This document shows positions 22,060 through 28,849 of a stretch of 32,641 nt of DNA, piece by piece. The notes under the pieces were generated by a model. That model was given only the letters and a program-made list of their open reading frames with translations. It was not told the DNA's origin and searched no databases. The translations under genes were made by a program, and so were the position numbers. Each line of letters opens with the position of its first letter. The stretch's first letter is position 1. The DNA is from a virus: IMG/VR virus record IMGVR_UViG_3300036859_000306, positions 1 through 32,641 of that record. One strand, 5' to 3'.

Positions 22060-22359
22060 ATGACAGACAAGACCGATTACCTGCGGGCGAGGCTGGGTTT
22101 TCCACTGCCACCAGCACCAATGCAGGGGTCTGCCCCCCTAACCCCAGGACGTGCCCTGGGAATCGGGGCCATCGTTGGGGCGGTCATCAGCTGGTTGCTC
22201 CTGCCAATCATCTTCGGACCGATCGCATTGATCCTTGGGGTCATCTCCGTAGTGCAGGGTTACAAGACGGGATGGTGGGCAGTCATCATCGCCGGGGGCT
22301 CGACAGTCTATGCGGCGTATCTGCTCATGGAACTCAGCAACGCGCTAAAGAGCATCTAA
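22060..22359 (+). CDS. Moron: small membrane protein on the plus strand
   Basis: 99 residues from ATG 22060 with GTGAGGACC upstream. Polar N-terminus (MTDKTDYLRARLGF), then two hydrophobic segments (ALGIGAIVGAVISWLLL with IIFGPIALILGVISVV, and WAVIIAGGSTVYAAYLL) and a short polar tail; some readings allow three. It stands alone against the direction of all tail genes, with its own promoter and terminator. Such morons often protect the host from other phages or act in lysogeny, so superinfection exclusion is a fair guess but unproven. The shape also resembles actinobacterial DUF4190-type membrane proteins. Confidence 0.72.
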   Translation: MTDKTDYLRARLGFPLPPAPMQGSAPLTPGRALGIGAIVGAVISWLLLPIIFGPIALILGVISVVQGYKTGWWAVIIAGGSTVYAAYLLMELSNALKSI

Positions 22360-22397
22360 GTCAAACTGTCCCCGGGCCGGGGATTGGACACCCGTTC

Positions 22398-22423
22398 CTC
22401 CCGGCTTCGGGGGCTTTCTCTTT
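22398..22423 (+). terminator. Terminator of the moron gene
   Basis: Six-pair stem CTCCCG/CGGGGG (one T-G pair) around loop GCTT, followed by CTTTCTCTTT on the plus strand. A second GC-rich hairpin (outer arms 22367-22371 and 22386-22390) lies just before. The T-rich tail overlaps the stop of the tail tube gene on the other strand. Confidence 0.6.
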
Positions 22424-23426
22424 ATGAGGCAGCAGCGATGGCGTTTATCACCACCGGCTTGACGTGATCGCCCGAGGCGGGCTTGGTGATGACCCCGTTG
22501 ATGGTGACGGCCAACGGGCTAGCAGCCGGGTCAGGCTGGGGGGGGTCGGCCATCAGGATCACCGAATCCATCGTGAACGACGCCGAATGACCGCCCGTGA
22601 TGGAGTGAACGAGATTCAGTTTCACCGAACCCTTCACCAAGGTAGACGAAGGCGTAGAGCCGGCAACCGCACCGAAGAACGTAGCGCGGTAGGCCTCGTG
22701 GTCGTCCATCAACAGCGTCATGGAAATCGTCGGTTCGACCTTGCCGAGGGCCAGATAACCAACCGAGACCGAGTCGGCCGTAGCAACTGCCGTCACGGGC
22801 CGATCGACGTTGAGGGTCACACTCTGGATGTTCGTCTCGGTGACAGGCGTGCCCGAGTCCACCTCGTATTGGAGAACGGCACCCGACATCGTGAAGTAAC
22901 CATCCGTCGCTACAACCTGGGCGGTGGCGTTCGTGTACGAGGCGATGGTCGGACGCTTGCCGACATACTTAGCCCCCACTCGCGTCGGGCCACCCGTGCC
23001 ATCAGCGGTGAGCGAGAACCCAGACATGATGCCGGCCTCGAACGTCTCCTCGACGGCACCGCCGAGTAGGTCCGTGTTGAACGTCGTGAACCAGGGCGGG
23101 GCAGCACCGAGCCCGGACATGGTATGGGTGAATGGCCCCGCACCCGTCACGGTGTCCGTTGGCCACAGACCGACCAGGAGCTTCGGCAGGGGAGCCCCGA
23201 AGGCGGGCACCACGACGTCGGCCTCCCAGTGCTCATCGCCCTGCTTGTAGGGGTCTGCGGCGAGTGAGGTGGCATCCGTTACCTCGACGCGCTGGGTGGA
23301 CTGGACTGGCATAGAGCGCCCCGAATAGACGGGGAGGCCGTATTGCTCCGTGGTATTCGGGGTACCTTCCGCGGTTTGCTTTGCCAGACCCCAGATGAAC
23401 TGGTTAGAGGGGGTAGTGAAGGGCAT
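22422..23426 (-). CDS. Major tail tube protein
   Basis: 334 residues, TAATG overlap with the preceding small gene. Beta-rich throughout (GFSLTADGTGGPTRVG, SVTLNVDRPV, ISMTLLMDDHEAYR), with a Pro/Ala-rich C-terminal extension containing PLAVTINGVIT that may be an extra domain. The place after tail terminator and before chaperone is diagnostic. It polymerises into the tail tube. Confidence 0.85.
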   Translation of the reverse strand: MPFTTPSNQFIWGLAKQTAEGTPNTTEQYGLPVYSGRSMPVQSTQRVEVTDATSLAADPYKQGDEHWEADVVVPAFGAPLPKLLVGLWPTDTVTGAGPFTHTMSGLGAAPPWFTTFNTDLLGGAVEETFEAGIMSGFSLTADGTGGPTRVGAKYVGKRPTIASYTNATAQVVATDGYFTMSGAVLQYEVDSGTPVTETNIQSVTLNVDRPVTAVATADSVSVGYLALGKVEPTISMTLLMDDHEAYRATFFGAVAGSTPSSTLVKGSVKLNLVHSITGGHSASFTMDSVILMADPPQPDPAASPLAVTINGVITKPASGDHVKPVVINAIAAAS

Positions 23427-23611
23427 TAGTCACTCTCCTTCGGGTCGAACCCGATCGGGTTAGCCGGGTCAGTCGCGCATGCATCCAGCAGCGCGATCTC
23501 ATCATCATCGGTTGTCGTATATGAGCCAGTCTTGAATGAGATGGGGCCCACGGCTTCGCCCTTTGCGTTGTTTCCGCCGACTTGGACATCTTTACGAGCC
23601 TTGTAACGCAC
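23426..23611 (-). CDS. Small tail-region protein
   Basis: 61 residues, GTG start with AGGAGG eight to ten bases upstream. It begins MRYKARKDVQVGG and ends acidic (IGFDPKESD). Similar-sized genes often lie between tail terminator and tube. Role unknown. Confidence 0.65.
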   Translation of the reverse strand: MRYKARKDVQVGGNNAKGEAVGPISFKTGSYTTTDDDEIALLDACATDPANPIGFDPKESD

Positions 23612-23619
23612 GTTGCCTC

Positions 23620-24090
23620 CTAGGTCACAACTACAGACTGCCGGGCCGTCACACCAATTGCGAACCAGCGGACCTGGCCCGAACGCTCGGGTAGCACCGT
23701 CCCGATGTAGCGGACATATTCAGAGCCGCCGAGGCGTAGGTTCTCTATCGCATAGAACCGGTCTCGAACATCCTCGGCGAGTGTCAATAGGTCGGCTGCG
23801 GCTTCCTCATCCGAGAGGCCCCGCGTTGATTCATCGCCCGCGTGTTCCCAATACGTGATGCGGTAGGTCTCGGTGATGAGGTCGCCCCCGGGTCCAGTAA
23901 CGAGGGGAACGGCCTCCTGAGCAGAAGCGGCAACAGGGAACACGGATAGATGCCGCTCCCCCACTTCGGCTACGAGCTCTTCCGGGTCATATGGCGAGTA
24001 GCGGTGTTCCCGCACATCTCGCAATCCCGGTACGTTCGTCGTGAGGTCGAGCATGACCGCGTCTACGAATGACTGCCAGCTAGAAGCCAC
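23620..24090 (-). CDS. Tail terminator / completion protein
   Basis: 156 residues, GTG start inside the end of the preceding gene. SWQSFVDAVMLDLTTNVPGL opens a helix-strand fold, followed by strands and ADLLTLAEDVRDRFYAIENL. Size and order (before the tube gene) fit the tail-terminator group. Motif support is limited. Confidence 0.66.
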   Translation of the reverse strand: MASSWQSFVDAVMLDLTTNVPGLRDVREHRYSPYDPEELVAEVGERHLSVFPVAASAQEAVPLVTGPGGDLITETYRITYWEHAGDESTRGLSDEEAAADLLTLAEDVRDRFYAIENLRLGGSEYVRYIGTVLPERSGQVRWFAIGVTARQSVVVT

Positions 24091-24466
24091 GAATCGCCCC
24101 TGAGGCGGCGCGTCGGTATGCAGGTGCCCATAAGGCTAGGGACGGCTGGAGGAATGGCTTCGCGGCCATGCCGGGATGGGGCACCGAACCAGTCACGAAA
24201 CTACCATCGGCCAGCTTCAGCACCTTCTTCTTCGGGTTGATCTCATGCGGCCCCACGCCCTTCTCGAACAGCACACCCAGCGGAGACCTCGAGCCCAGGA
24301 GGAAGTTTGTAGTCGTTCCCGAAACGAAGATGGAGGCTGCTACGCGCTTGCTCGCCCCCGCCGCCTTCGCCCTGGCGGCCACAGCCACCTCAGCAGCTGC
24401 GGGTCGGGCAGCCGCGATCAGGCGGGCATTGAATGGTTCAGGACGCCAGATGACGACGGCGCTCAT
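24080..24466 (-). CDS. HK97 gp10-like neck protein
   Basis: 128 residues, ATGA overlap. An Ala-rich basic helix opens the chain; GVGPHEINPKKKVLKLADG and VPHPGMAAKPFLQPSL match the conserved blocks of the HK97 gp10 family (PHxIxPKxxxxL and HPGxxAxPF). It acts at the head-tail joint. Confidence 0.8.
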   Translation of the reverse strand: MSAVVIWRPEPFNARLIAAARPAAAEVAVAARAKAAGASKRVAASIFVSGTTTNFLLGSRSPLGVLFEKGVGPHEINPKKKVLKLADGSFVTGSVPHPGMAAKPFLQPSLALWAPAYRRAASGAIRGF

Positions 24467-25095
24467 CCGACAATCAATGAGGTGCGCTTATAGCGTTCCA
24501 TGATGTCGGTGACCTCCGTGGATGGGCCATACGTAATCGTGGCGTCGAAGGTCTGGCGCTGCACGATCCTCGAGAGCGGATCGGCATTGCCCTTGATGAG
24601 GTCATAGGTCTTGAGCGCCACGAGACGCTTGATGTCATCGGGCACCACAGCCCAGCCGAACTTCCCCGTCAGTCGAACGGTGTCCGCACCCCACGGCCAT
24701 ACGCTCGTGGATAGGCTGACGGCGTCCAGCCAGTCCGAGACCCGGCCCTCGACCATTGCCGTGCCGGCCGCATTCAGTGACTTCCGCACCCGCCATGTGG
24801 TGGCAGCCTGCACCGTGAAGACCTCGAGCAATCGGGTCTCCACGGTCGTCAGCGACCGCACACGCCGGGGGAGATACAGGCGCGACCACCCAGACCCATC
24901 CACGCTGATGACTTCATCGGTGTCAGGGATGGGTGGCTCAAAGTCGTCTGCAAGGTCGAGCTCTACCTGCGTCGTCACCTGAGCGATGATGAGGTCGATG
25001 TAAGCATCTAGCCCGTCGGTCTCGCCCAGGATCAGGTTCGCACAGTAGGGCTTGACTGTCCGTTCCCGGAAGTCGGCAGCGGCGATATAGGTCAC
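24463..25095 (-). CDS. Head-tail connector protein
   Basis: 210 residues, GTG start. Mixed helices and strands (DAYIDLIIAQVTTQVELDL, YLPRRVRSLTTVE, DIKRLVALKTYDLIKG) with WPWGADTVRLTGKFGW, the VxGxxGW-like strand common to gp6-type adaptor proteins. Placed between capsid and gp10-like genes as usual. Confidence 0.78.
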   Translation of the reverse strand: MTYIAAADFRERTVKPYCANLILGETDGLDAYIDLIIAQVTTQVELDLADDFEPPIPDTDEVISVDGSGWSRLYLPRRVRSLTTVETRLLEVFTVQAATTWRVRKSLNAAGTAMVEGRVSDWLDAVSLSTSVWPWGADTVRLTGKFGWAVVPDDIKRLVALKTYDLIKGNADPLSRIVQRQTFDATITYGPSTEVTDIMERYKRTSLIVG

Positions 25096-25099
25096 TACG

Positions 25100-25375
25100 T
25101 CACTTCTTCGTCAATGGTTCGGCGGTCTTCGTGGTTACCTTCTTAGGCTCCTCGGCTTCGGCCTCTTCAGCCAGGGTCAAGCCCTTGGACTCAGCCGCTT
25201 CGGCCACTTTCTCCGATGCCGACTTGAGGTCACCGGTCTCGACCGACGTGGGATTGAAGTCACTATCGGGGACGACGTATCCGCCCGTCTGCTTGGGGAC
25301 ACCAGGGCCGTCCTTGTCCCACTCCCACTCCTCGACATCGCCATGCTTGACGTACTTACCCTTGGGCTCTGCCAT
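25100..25375 (-). CDS. Hypothetical head-region protein
   Basis: 91 residues. N-terminal half has VKHGDVEEWEWDKDGPG, the second half is a Glu/Ala/Lys-rich helix (SEKVAEAAESKGLTLAEEAE). Possibly a small decoration or assembly factor. No family. Confidence 0.65.
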   Translation of the reverse strand: MAEPKGKYVKHGDVEEWEWDKDGPGVPKQTGGYVVPDSDFNPTSVETGDLKSASEKVAEAAESKGLTLAEEAEAEEPKKVTTKTAEPLTKK

Positions 25376-25383
25376 GTGTCCTC

Positions 25384-25677
25384 CTAGACCTCAGTCGCAC
25401 CCACGGTGACGCTCGCCGCCTGGTTGTAGGTGATGTTCACCACGCGACCCTTGTAGATACCTCCAGATACGGGGATTACCACCGTCTGCGAGGTGTACGG
25501 ACCAAACGCTGTGCCATCGACCGTGATCGTGGTCGCCGTAGCGCCCACCGCATAGACGAGAACCGTATTCAGGCCCCAGCCTCCAGCCTTCGTACCGGAC
25601 ACGACGGTATCCCCACCAGCGCTAGCCGCGGCTGGTGTGTATCCCGTACCGGCCGGTTGAACCGTAATCGCTGCCAT
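25384..25677 (-). CDS. Small beta-rich head protein, possible decoration protein
   Basis: 97 residues behind AAGGAGGAACG. Almost wholly strands with Thr/Val/Gly (NTVLVYAVGATATTITVDG, QTVVIPVSGGIYKGRVV). It directly follows the capsid gene, as head-decoration proteins commonly do. The function is inferred. Confidence 0.68.
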   Translation of the reverse strand: MAAITVQPAGTGYTPAAASAGGDTVVSGTKAGGWGLNTVLVYAVGATATTITVDGTAFGPYTSQTVVIPVSGGIYKGRVVNITYNQAASVTVGATEV

Positions 25678-25699
25678 CGTTCCTCCTTATCGGGGGACC

Positions 25700-25722
25700 G
25701 GGGAGGGACCGAAGCCCCCCCC
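25700..25722 (-). other. UUCG hairpin between capsid and next gene
   Basis: G-rich arm (25715-25722) pairs with 25700-25709 around a C-UUCG-G loop on the minus strand, with two wobble pairs. No U-run follows, so it may shield the capsid mRNA 3' end or lower downstream transcription. Confidence 0.5.
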
Positions 25723-25744
25723 TACCGAAAGTCCCCAGCTTGTG

Positions 25745-27040
25745 TTACGTGATGCGGATGCCGGACAGGCCCACCGGGCGCAACAGGTGGGTAGCGAAGT
25801 ACCCGAAGATGTTGAGCTCGATGTTCGCCGGCCCCTGCTTCTCCTCGAACCGGAACTGAAGCAGCGGAGACTCCCAGACCCATGCATCCGAACGGTTCAG
25901 GATCATAATCTGCGAGTCACCGGCAGCAACTCCGGTGTTGGCCCATGCCGGAACGAACCGGAGCGAGTCAACCTGGTAGCCACCCATGGCGCTATTGCCC
26001 ACACCGAAGGCGTTCTGGCCATCGGTCCACGGGAACAACGGACGCTGGGTGGTATCCACTGCCTGAGCCAATCGCGCCGTAGCACCCTGACCCATGAGTG
26101 CGATCGTCGGCGCTGCGAAACGCGCGAACGGGTAATCCGCGAGGGCCTTGCGGATCGCCTTCACCAGGGTCTGGTTGTCCGTACCACCAGCCGTGGTCAC
26201 GGCCTGTGCACCCGAAGGAACGAACCCGGCGGTGATCGTGCCACCGGCACCGTTCGAACCGTTCAGGAGGGTGTAGACCTTGACCTCAGTCTGGCGGTTG
26301 TAGGACTCCCGCATTGCCGCGAGCGCGATCTGGTCAATCGCCGGGTTCGAGGCGTCCACGATCTCACGGGTCAGAACCAACCGACCCGAGATCGCCTGCG
26401 GGGTGACCGTCTTAGTACCGAACGCCAGCGAACCATCAGAGGGGTTCGTACCCTCCACGTGGTCCGCCGAGCCGGTAGTAACCGACGTGAACGTCGGGAC
26501 CGTGAACGGCGTGGCGTTTGCGAGCGTTCCCTGGGAGACAGCCGCCACGAACGGCCGCTCCTGCTGAAGCTGCGGCACGTAGAGCTCGGGTCGGTATCCC
26601 GGTGGGATGATCTGCGATGCGGTCGTGGTGGTCTGCGGTGCGAAGCTGAGGAAGTTCTGGTTTACCAGCGTCGCCACTTCCTCGGTCTGCCTGCGGTACT
26701 TGCGCAACCGCTCAATCGCATCATCTTCCCTCTGCGATGCGGCATACCAGGCGTCACGCACCATCGAGTGACCCGTACCGTCGAAACGGTAGACGGGCTC
26801 CTCGCGGGTGACCGTGTACCTGGCTGCCTTCACCGAACCACGCTGGGGGTCGCCGATATTCTCGAGGGCCGTCTTCACGCCCTCTGAAATCGACTCGCCC
26901 ACAGACTGAGCCATCTCGGTATTGAGCTTCTGCTGAGCCTCGGTAACCTTGCTCGCGAGGCGAGCCATCGCCGTCTCGAACGCGGTCGCCTCTTCGGCGT
27001 CCAGCTTGACTTCCTCTTTCACTTCCTCTTTCTGATCCAT
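25745..27040 (-). CDS. Internal start: major capsid protein alone
   Basis: ATG 27040, within the fusion frame, lies 5 bases behind AAAAGGAG (27053-27046) and begins MDQKEEVKEEV. It would give a 431-residue scaffold-plus-capsid product beside the protease fusion, allowing many capsid subunits per protease. This is read from the ribosome site; a protein test would settle it. Confidence 0.62.
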   Translation of the reverse strand: MDQKEEVKEEVKLDAEEATAFETAMARLASKVTEAQQKLNTEMAQSVGESISEGVKTALENIGDPQRGSVKAARYTVTREEPVYRFDGTGHSMVRDAWYAASQREDDAIERLRKYRRQTEEVATLVNQNFLSFAPQTTTTASQIIPPGYRPELYVPQLQQERPFVAAVSQGTLANATPFTVPTFTSVTTGSADHVEGTNPSDGSLAFGTKTVTPQAISGRLVLTREIVDASNPAIDQIALAAMRESYNRQTEVKVYTLLNGSNGAGGTITAGFVPSGAQAVTTAGGTDNQTLVKAIRKALADYPFARFAAPTIALMGQGATARLAQAVDTTQRPLFPWTDGQNAFGVGNSAMGGYQVDSLRFVPAWANTGVAAGDSQIMILNRSDAWVWESPLLQFRFEEKQGPANIELNIFGYFATHLLRPVGLSGIRIT

Positions 27041-27673
27041 CTCCACTCCTTTTCGAGTCGCCGCAACGCGATCGACCCGCGCATCATCGAATGCCGGGAA
27101 GCCCGTAAGAGCCACCCCGGCGAGCCTTCCGCTTTGAACTAGGCGCACGTCCTCGTCTTCGGGATCGGGCATCCAGCCGTCTTCGTCATCGAAGTCGACC
27201 TCGATGCTGAATCCATCGAGAACACGGTCCTCGGCCATGGAGAGCGCCTTATCCCCCTCTGGCCCACGGGCGACCTTGAATGTGCCGTCCAGACCCGCTG
27301 CCTTGTTCTGCAACCGGGTGGCATAGGCAACCGCCTCTTTGTGATCGTGGCTAAGGTTGAGCTTGATCCGGCTCACGTCTGACCAGCGCAGCGACCCCTC
27401 GCGGAACCGCCACTTTGCGAACCCGGATTTCGCCACCTTGCCCCACGGCACAAGGAGACCGGAGATCGTCCGTCTCTCGGGATTGACTCGAAAGCTTGCT
27501 GCTACTTCAGGCGCATCGAACGTGAGCCCCTCGGCGGCTTCGTTCTCATTCGCATATAGGGCACGCATATGGGCCTGCGCCTCGGCCTCTGTGTCATGAC
27601 AACCCTCATTCGAATTGTCGGCATCTTTGATGACGCAGAACTCTTCACCGCGATGTTCGATATGCCAGGGGAT
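25745..27673 (-). CDS. Prohead protease-major capsid fusion, ATC start proposed
   Basis: 642 residues if begun at ATC 27673. The first ATG is at 27568, but the 35 codons before it encode PWHIEHRGEEFCVIKDADN and GCHDTEAEAQAH, a conserved N-terminal domain of actinophage head proteins, and are open back to the portal stop. AAGGAGG (27688-27682) stands 8 bases before the ATC. The protease part shows LSHDH (H109) and GFSIEV (S156), the HK97/U35-like His and Ser. After a Glu/Lys-rich linker comes the HK97-fold capsid: IIPPGYRPELYVPQLQQE, GRLVLTREIVDAS, and the end ELNIFGYFATHLLRPVG. The delta/scaffold region is about residues 211-290. Confidence 0.85.
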   Translation of the reverse strand: MPWHIEHRGEEFCVIKDADNSNEGCHDTEAEAQAHMRALYANENEAAEGLTFDAPEVAASFRVNPERRTISGLLVPWGKVAKSGFAKWRFREGSLRWSDVSRIKLNLSHDHKEAVAYATRLQNKAAGLDGTFKVARGPEGDKALSMAEDRVLDGFSIEVDFDDEDGWMPDPEDEDVRLVQSGRLAGVALTGFPAFDDARVDRVAATRKGVEMDQKEEVKEEVKLDAEEATAFETAMARLASKVTEAQQKLNTEMAQSVGESISEGVKTALENIGDPQRGSVKAARYTVTREEPVYRFDGTGHSMVRDAWYAASQREDDAIERLRKYRRQTEEVATLVNQNFLSFAPQTTTTASQIIPPGYRPELYVPQLQQERPFVAAVSQGTLANATPFTVPTFTSVTTGSADHVEGTNPSDGSLAFGTKTVTPQAISGRLVLTREIVDASNPAIDQIALAAMRESYNRQTEVKVYTLLNGSNGAGGTITAGFVPSGAQAVTTAGGTDNQTLVKAIRKALADYPFARFAAPTIALMGQGATARLAQAVDTTQRPLFPWTDGQNAFGVGNSAMGGYQVDSLRFVPAWANTGVAAGDSQIMILNRSDAWVWESPLLQFRFEEKQGPANIELNIFGYFATHLLRPVGLSGIRIT

Positions 27674-27688
27674 AGGTCATCCCTCCTT
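27671..27688 (-). promoter_or_regulatory. Shine-Dalgarno and ATC codon of the protease-capsid gene
   Basis: AAGGAGG (27688-27682), spacer GATGACCT that includes the portal stop TGA, then ATC (27673-27671). An ATG at 27680 is too close to the site and opens an 11-codon frame only. Confidence 0.6.
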
Positions 27689-28849
27689 CGTCTGGGGCTC
27701 CATTTGAGGCAGGGTTTCCTGTACCGGCTCTGGCTTAGGCAGAGCCGACTTCGGGATGTCGGGGCGGTCCTCGAGCTCCCGGATCTCCGATAGCGTGTAG
27801 GCCCCAACCGGAACGCCGATCTGGTAGGACTCCATGCGAGCCTTCGTGTCAGCCCGCAGGAAGGCATCCAGGTTTACCTTGGCCTCATAGCCCCGAGGTA
27901 GGACATCTCTCATCGAGAGTCGTTGCTCCACCGCAGACATGTAGGCCGTCAGGGTGAAGTCCAGCAGGTCCCTTCGCCGTTGCTCACTGTTCTGATAGGT
28001 GCGGGAGGTCGTGGATACGCCGAGGTCTTCCGGGTCGATGCCCGCCGCTCGTGCGATCTCCAGCACCGCATGTTGGCGCTGGTCCGCTAGCTGGATTTGT
28101 TCGGCGTTGAACTGCAGCGTCTTCGCCTCGAGGGCCTGCCCCACATAGGCCCAGACCCGAGACCGCCTGGCGATCTCCCATTTGTCCAACATCTCCTGGA
28201 CAGCGTCTTCATCTTCGCGGACTCGCTCCCCATCACGGGGGGAGAGATAGCCCAGCGGTAGGGGCTCCGTCGCGTACATCGACGCCGTGGTGTCCAGGTT
28301 GAGGCATGTCCTGATCGCACGAGCTGCGTAGCGCAGTAGGGCTGGGTTCGGCGAATCGAATCGGATGACTTGCTCGTCGGGCACGGGTATGCCATCAATG
28401 AAGACCTGGAATGGGCCGAAGGCGCGGTGGCCGTTCAGCGTCGGCAGGTCTACCCCCGATACATGGACACGATCAACGTTGATGTGCTCGGCGAACGTGG
28501 GGTAGCCATGCCAGCCAATCTCGAGCACTCGCCACCAGGAGATGCCCTCGAATAGGAGGTCTTCATATGTTTGGGAGAATGTGACGACGTTTGGGATGTT
28601 TGGGTCGATCTGTTCCAACAGTCTCGTCGGGGTGGCAATCCTGCGTTCCTTGTCCCGGATATGAACCGGCAGACTGGACAATGTCCCGGCTATTAGATTT
28701 CGAGATCGTAAGACAGCCGGCACCTGAAGCGCCTCAGCGCGTGAGATACGAGCAGCGATAGAGCCGCCACCCGTCATCGCCTCGGTCATCTCGGCCGGGA
28801 TGGAGATTTCGAACTGTGCAGCCGGCTTATCGCGCTTGAACCAGGCCAT
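27677..28849 (-). CDS. Portal protein (HK97 type)
   Basis: 390 residues starting just after the TerL stop. RISRAEALQVPAVLRSRNLI, with LSSLPVHIRD, is the HK97-portal N-terminal pattern; later PDEQVIRFDSPNP and YMSAVEQRLSMRDVLPRG occur at their usual places. The portal dodecamer forms the DNA gate. Length is near family size. The downstream protease-capsid ORF is in the same frame, separated by one TGA. Confidence 0.92.
   Translation of the reverse strand: MAWFKRDKPAAQFEISIPAEMTEAMTGGGSIAARISRAEALQVPAVLRSRNLIAGTLSSLPVHIRDKERRIATPTRLLEQIDPNIPNVVTFSQTYEDLLFEGISWWRVLEIGWHGYPTFAEHINVDRVHVSGVDLPTLNGHRAFGPFQVFIDGIPVPDEQVIRFDSPNPALLRYAARAIRTCLNLDTTASMYATEPLPLGYLSPRDGERVREDEDAVQEMLDKWEIARRSRVWAYVGQALEAKTLQFNAEQIQLADQRQHAVLEIARAAGIDPEDLGVSTTSRTYQNSEQRRRDLLDFTLTAYMSAVEQRLSMRDVLPRGYEAKVNLDAFLRADTKARMESYQIGVPVGAYTLSEIRELEDRPDIPKSALPKPEPVQETLPQMEPQTKEG

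Noticed and set aside
25742-26887. 381-codon open frame on the plus strand
   Set aside because: It is fully antisense to the capsid gene, is Arg/His-rich in the manner of GC-rich shadow frames and has no ribosome site or known motif.
27646-27680. ATG at 27680 as a start between portal and capsid genes
   Set aside because: It opens only 11 codons in another frame and is one base from the Shine-Dalgarno run, too close to be used.
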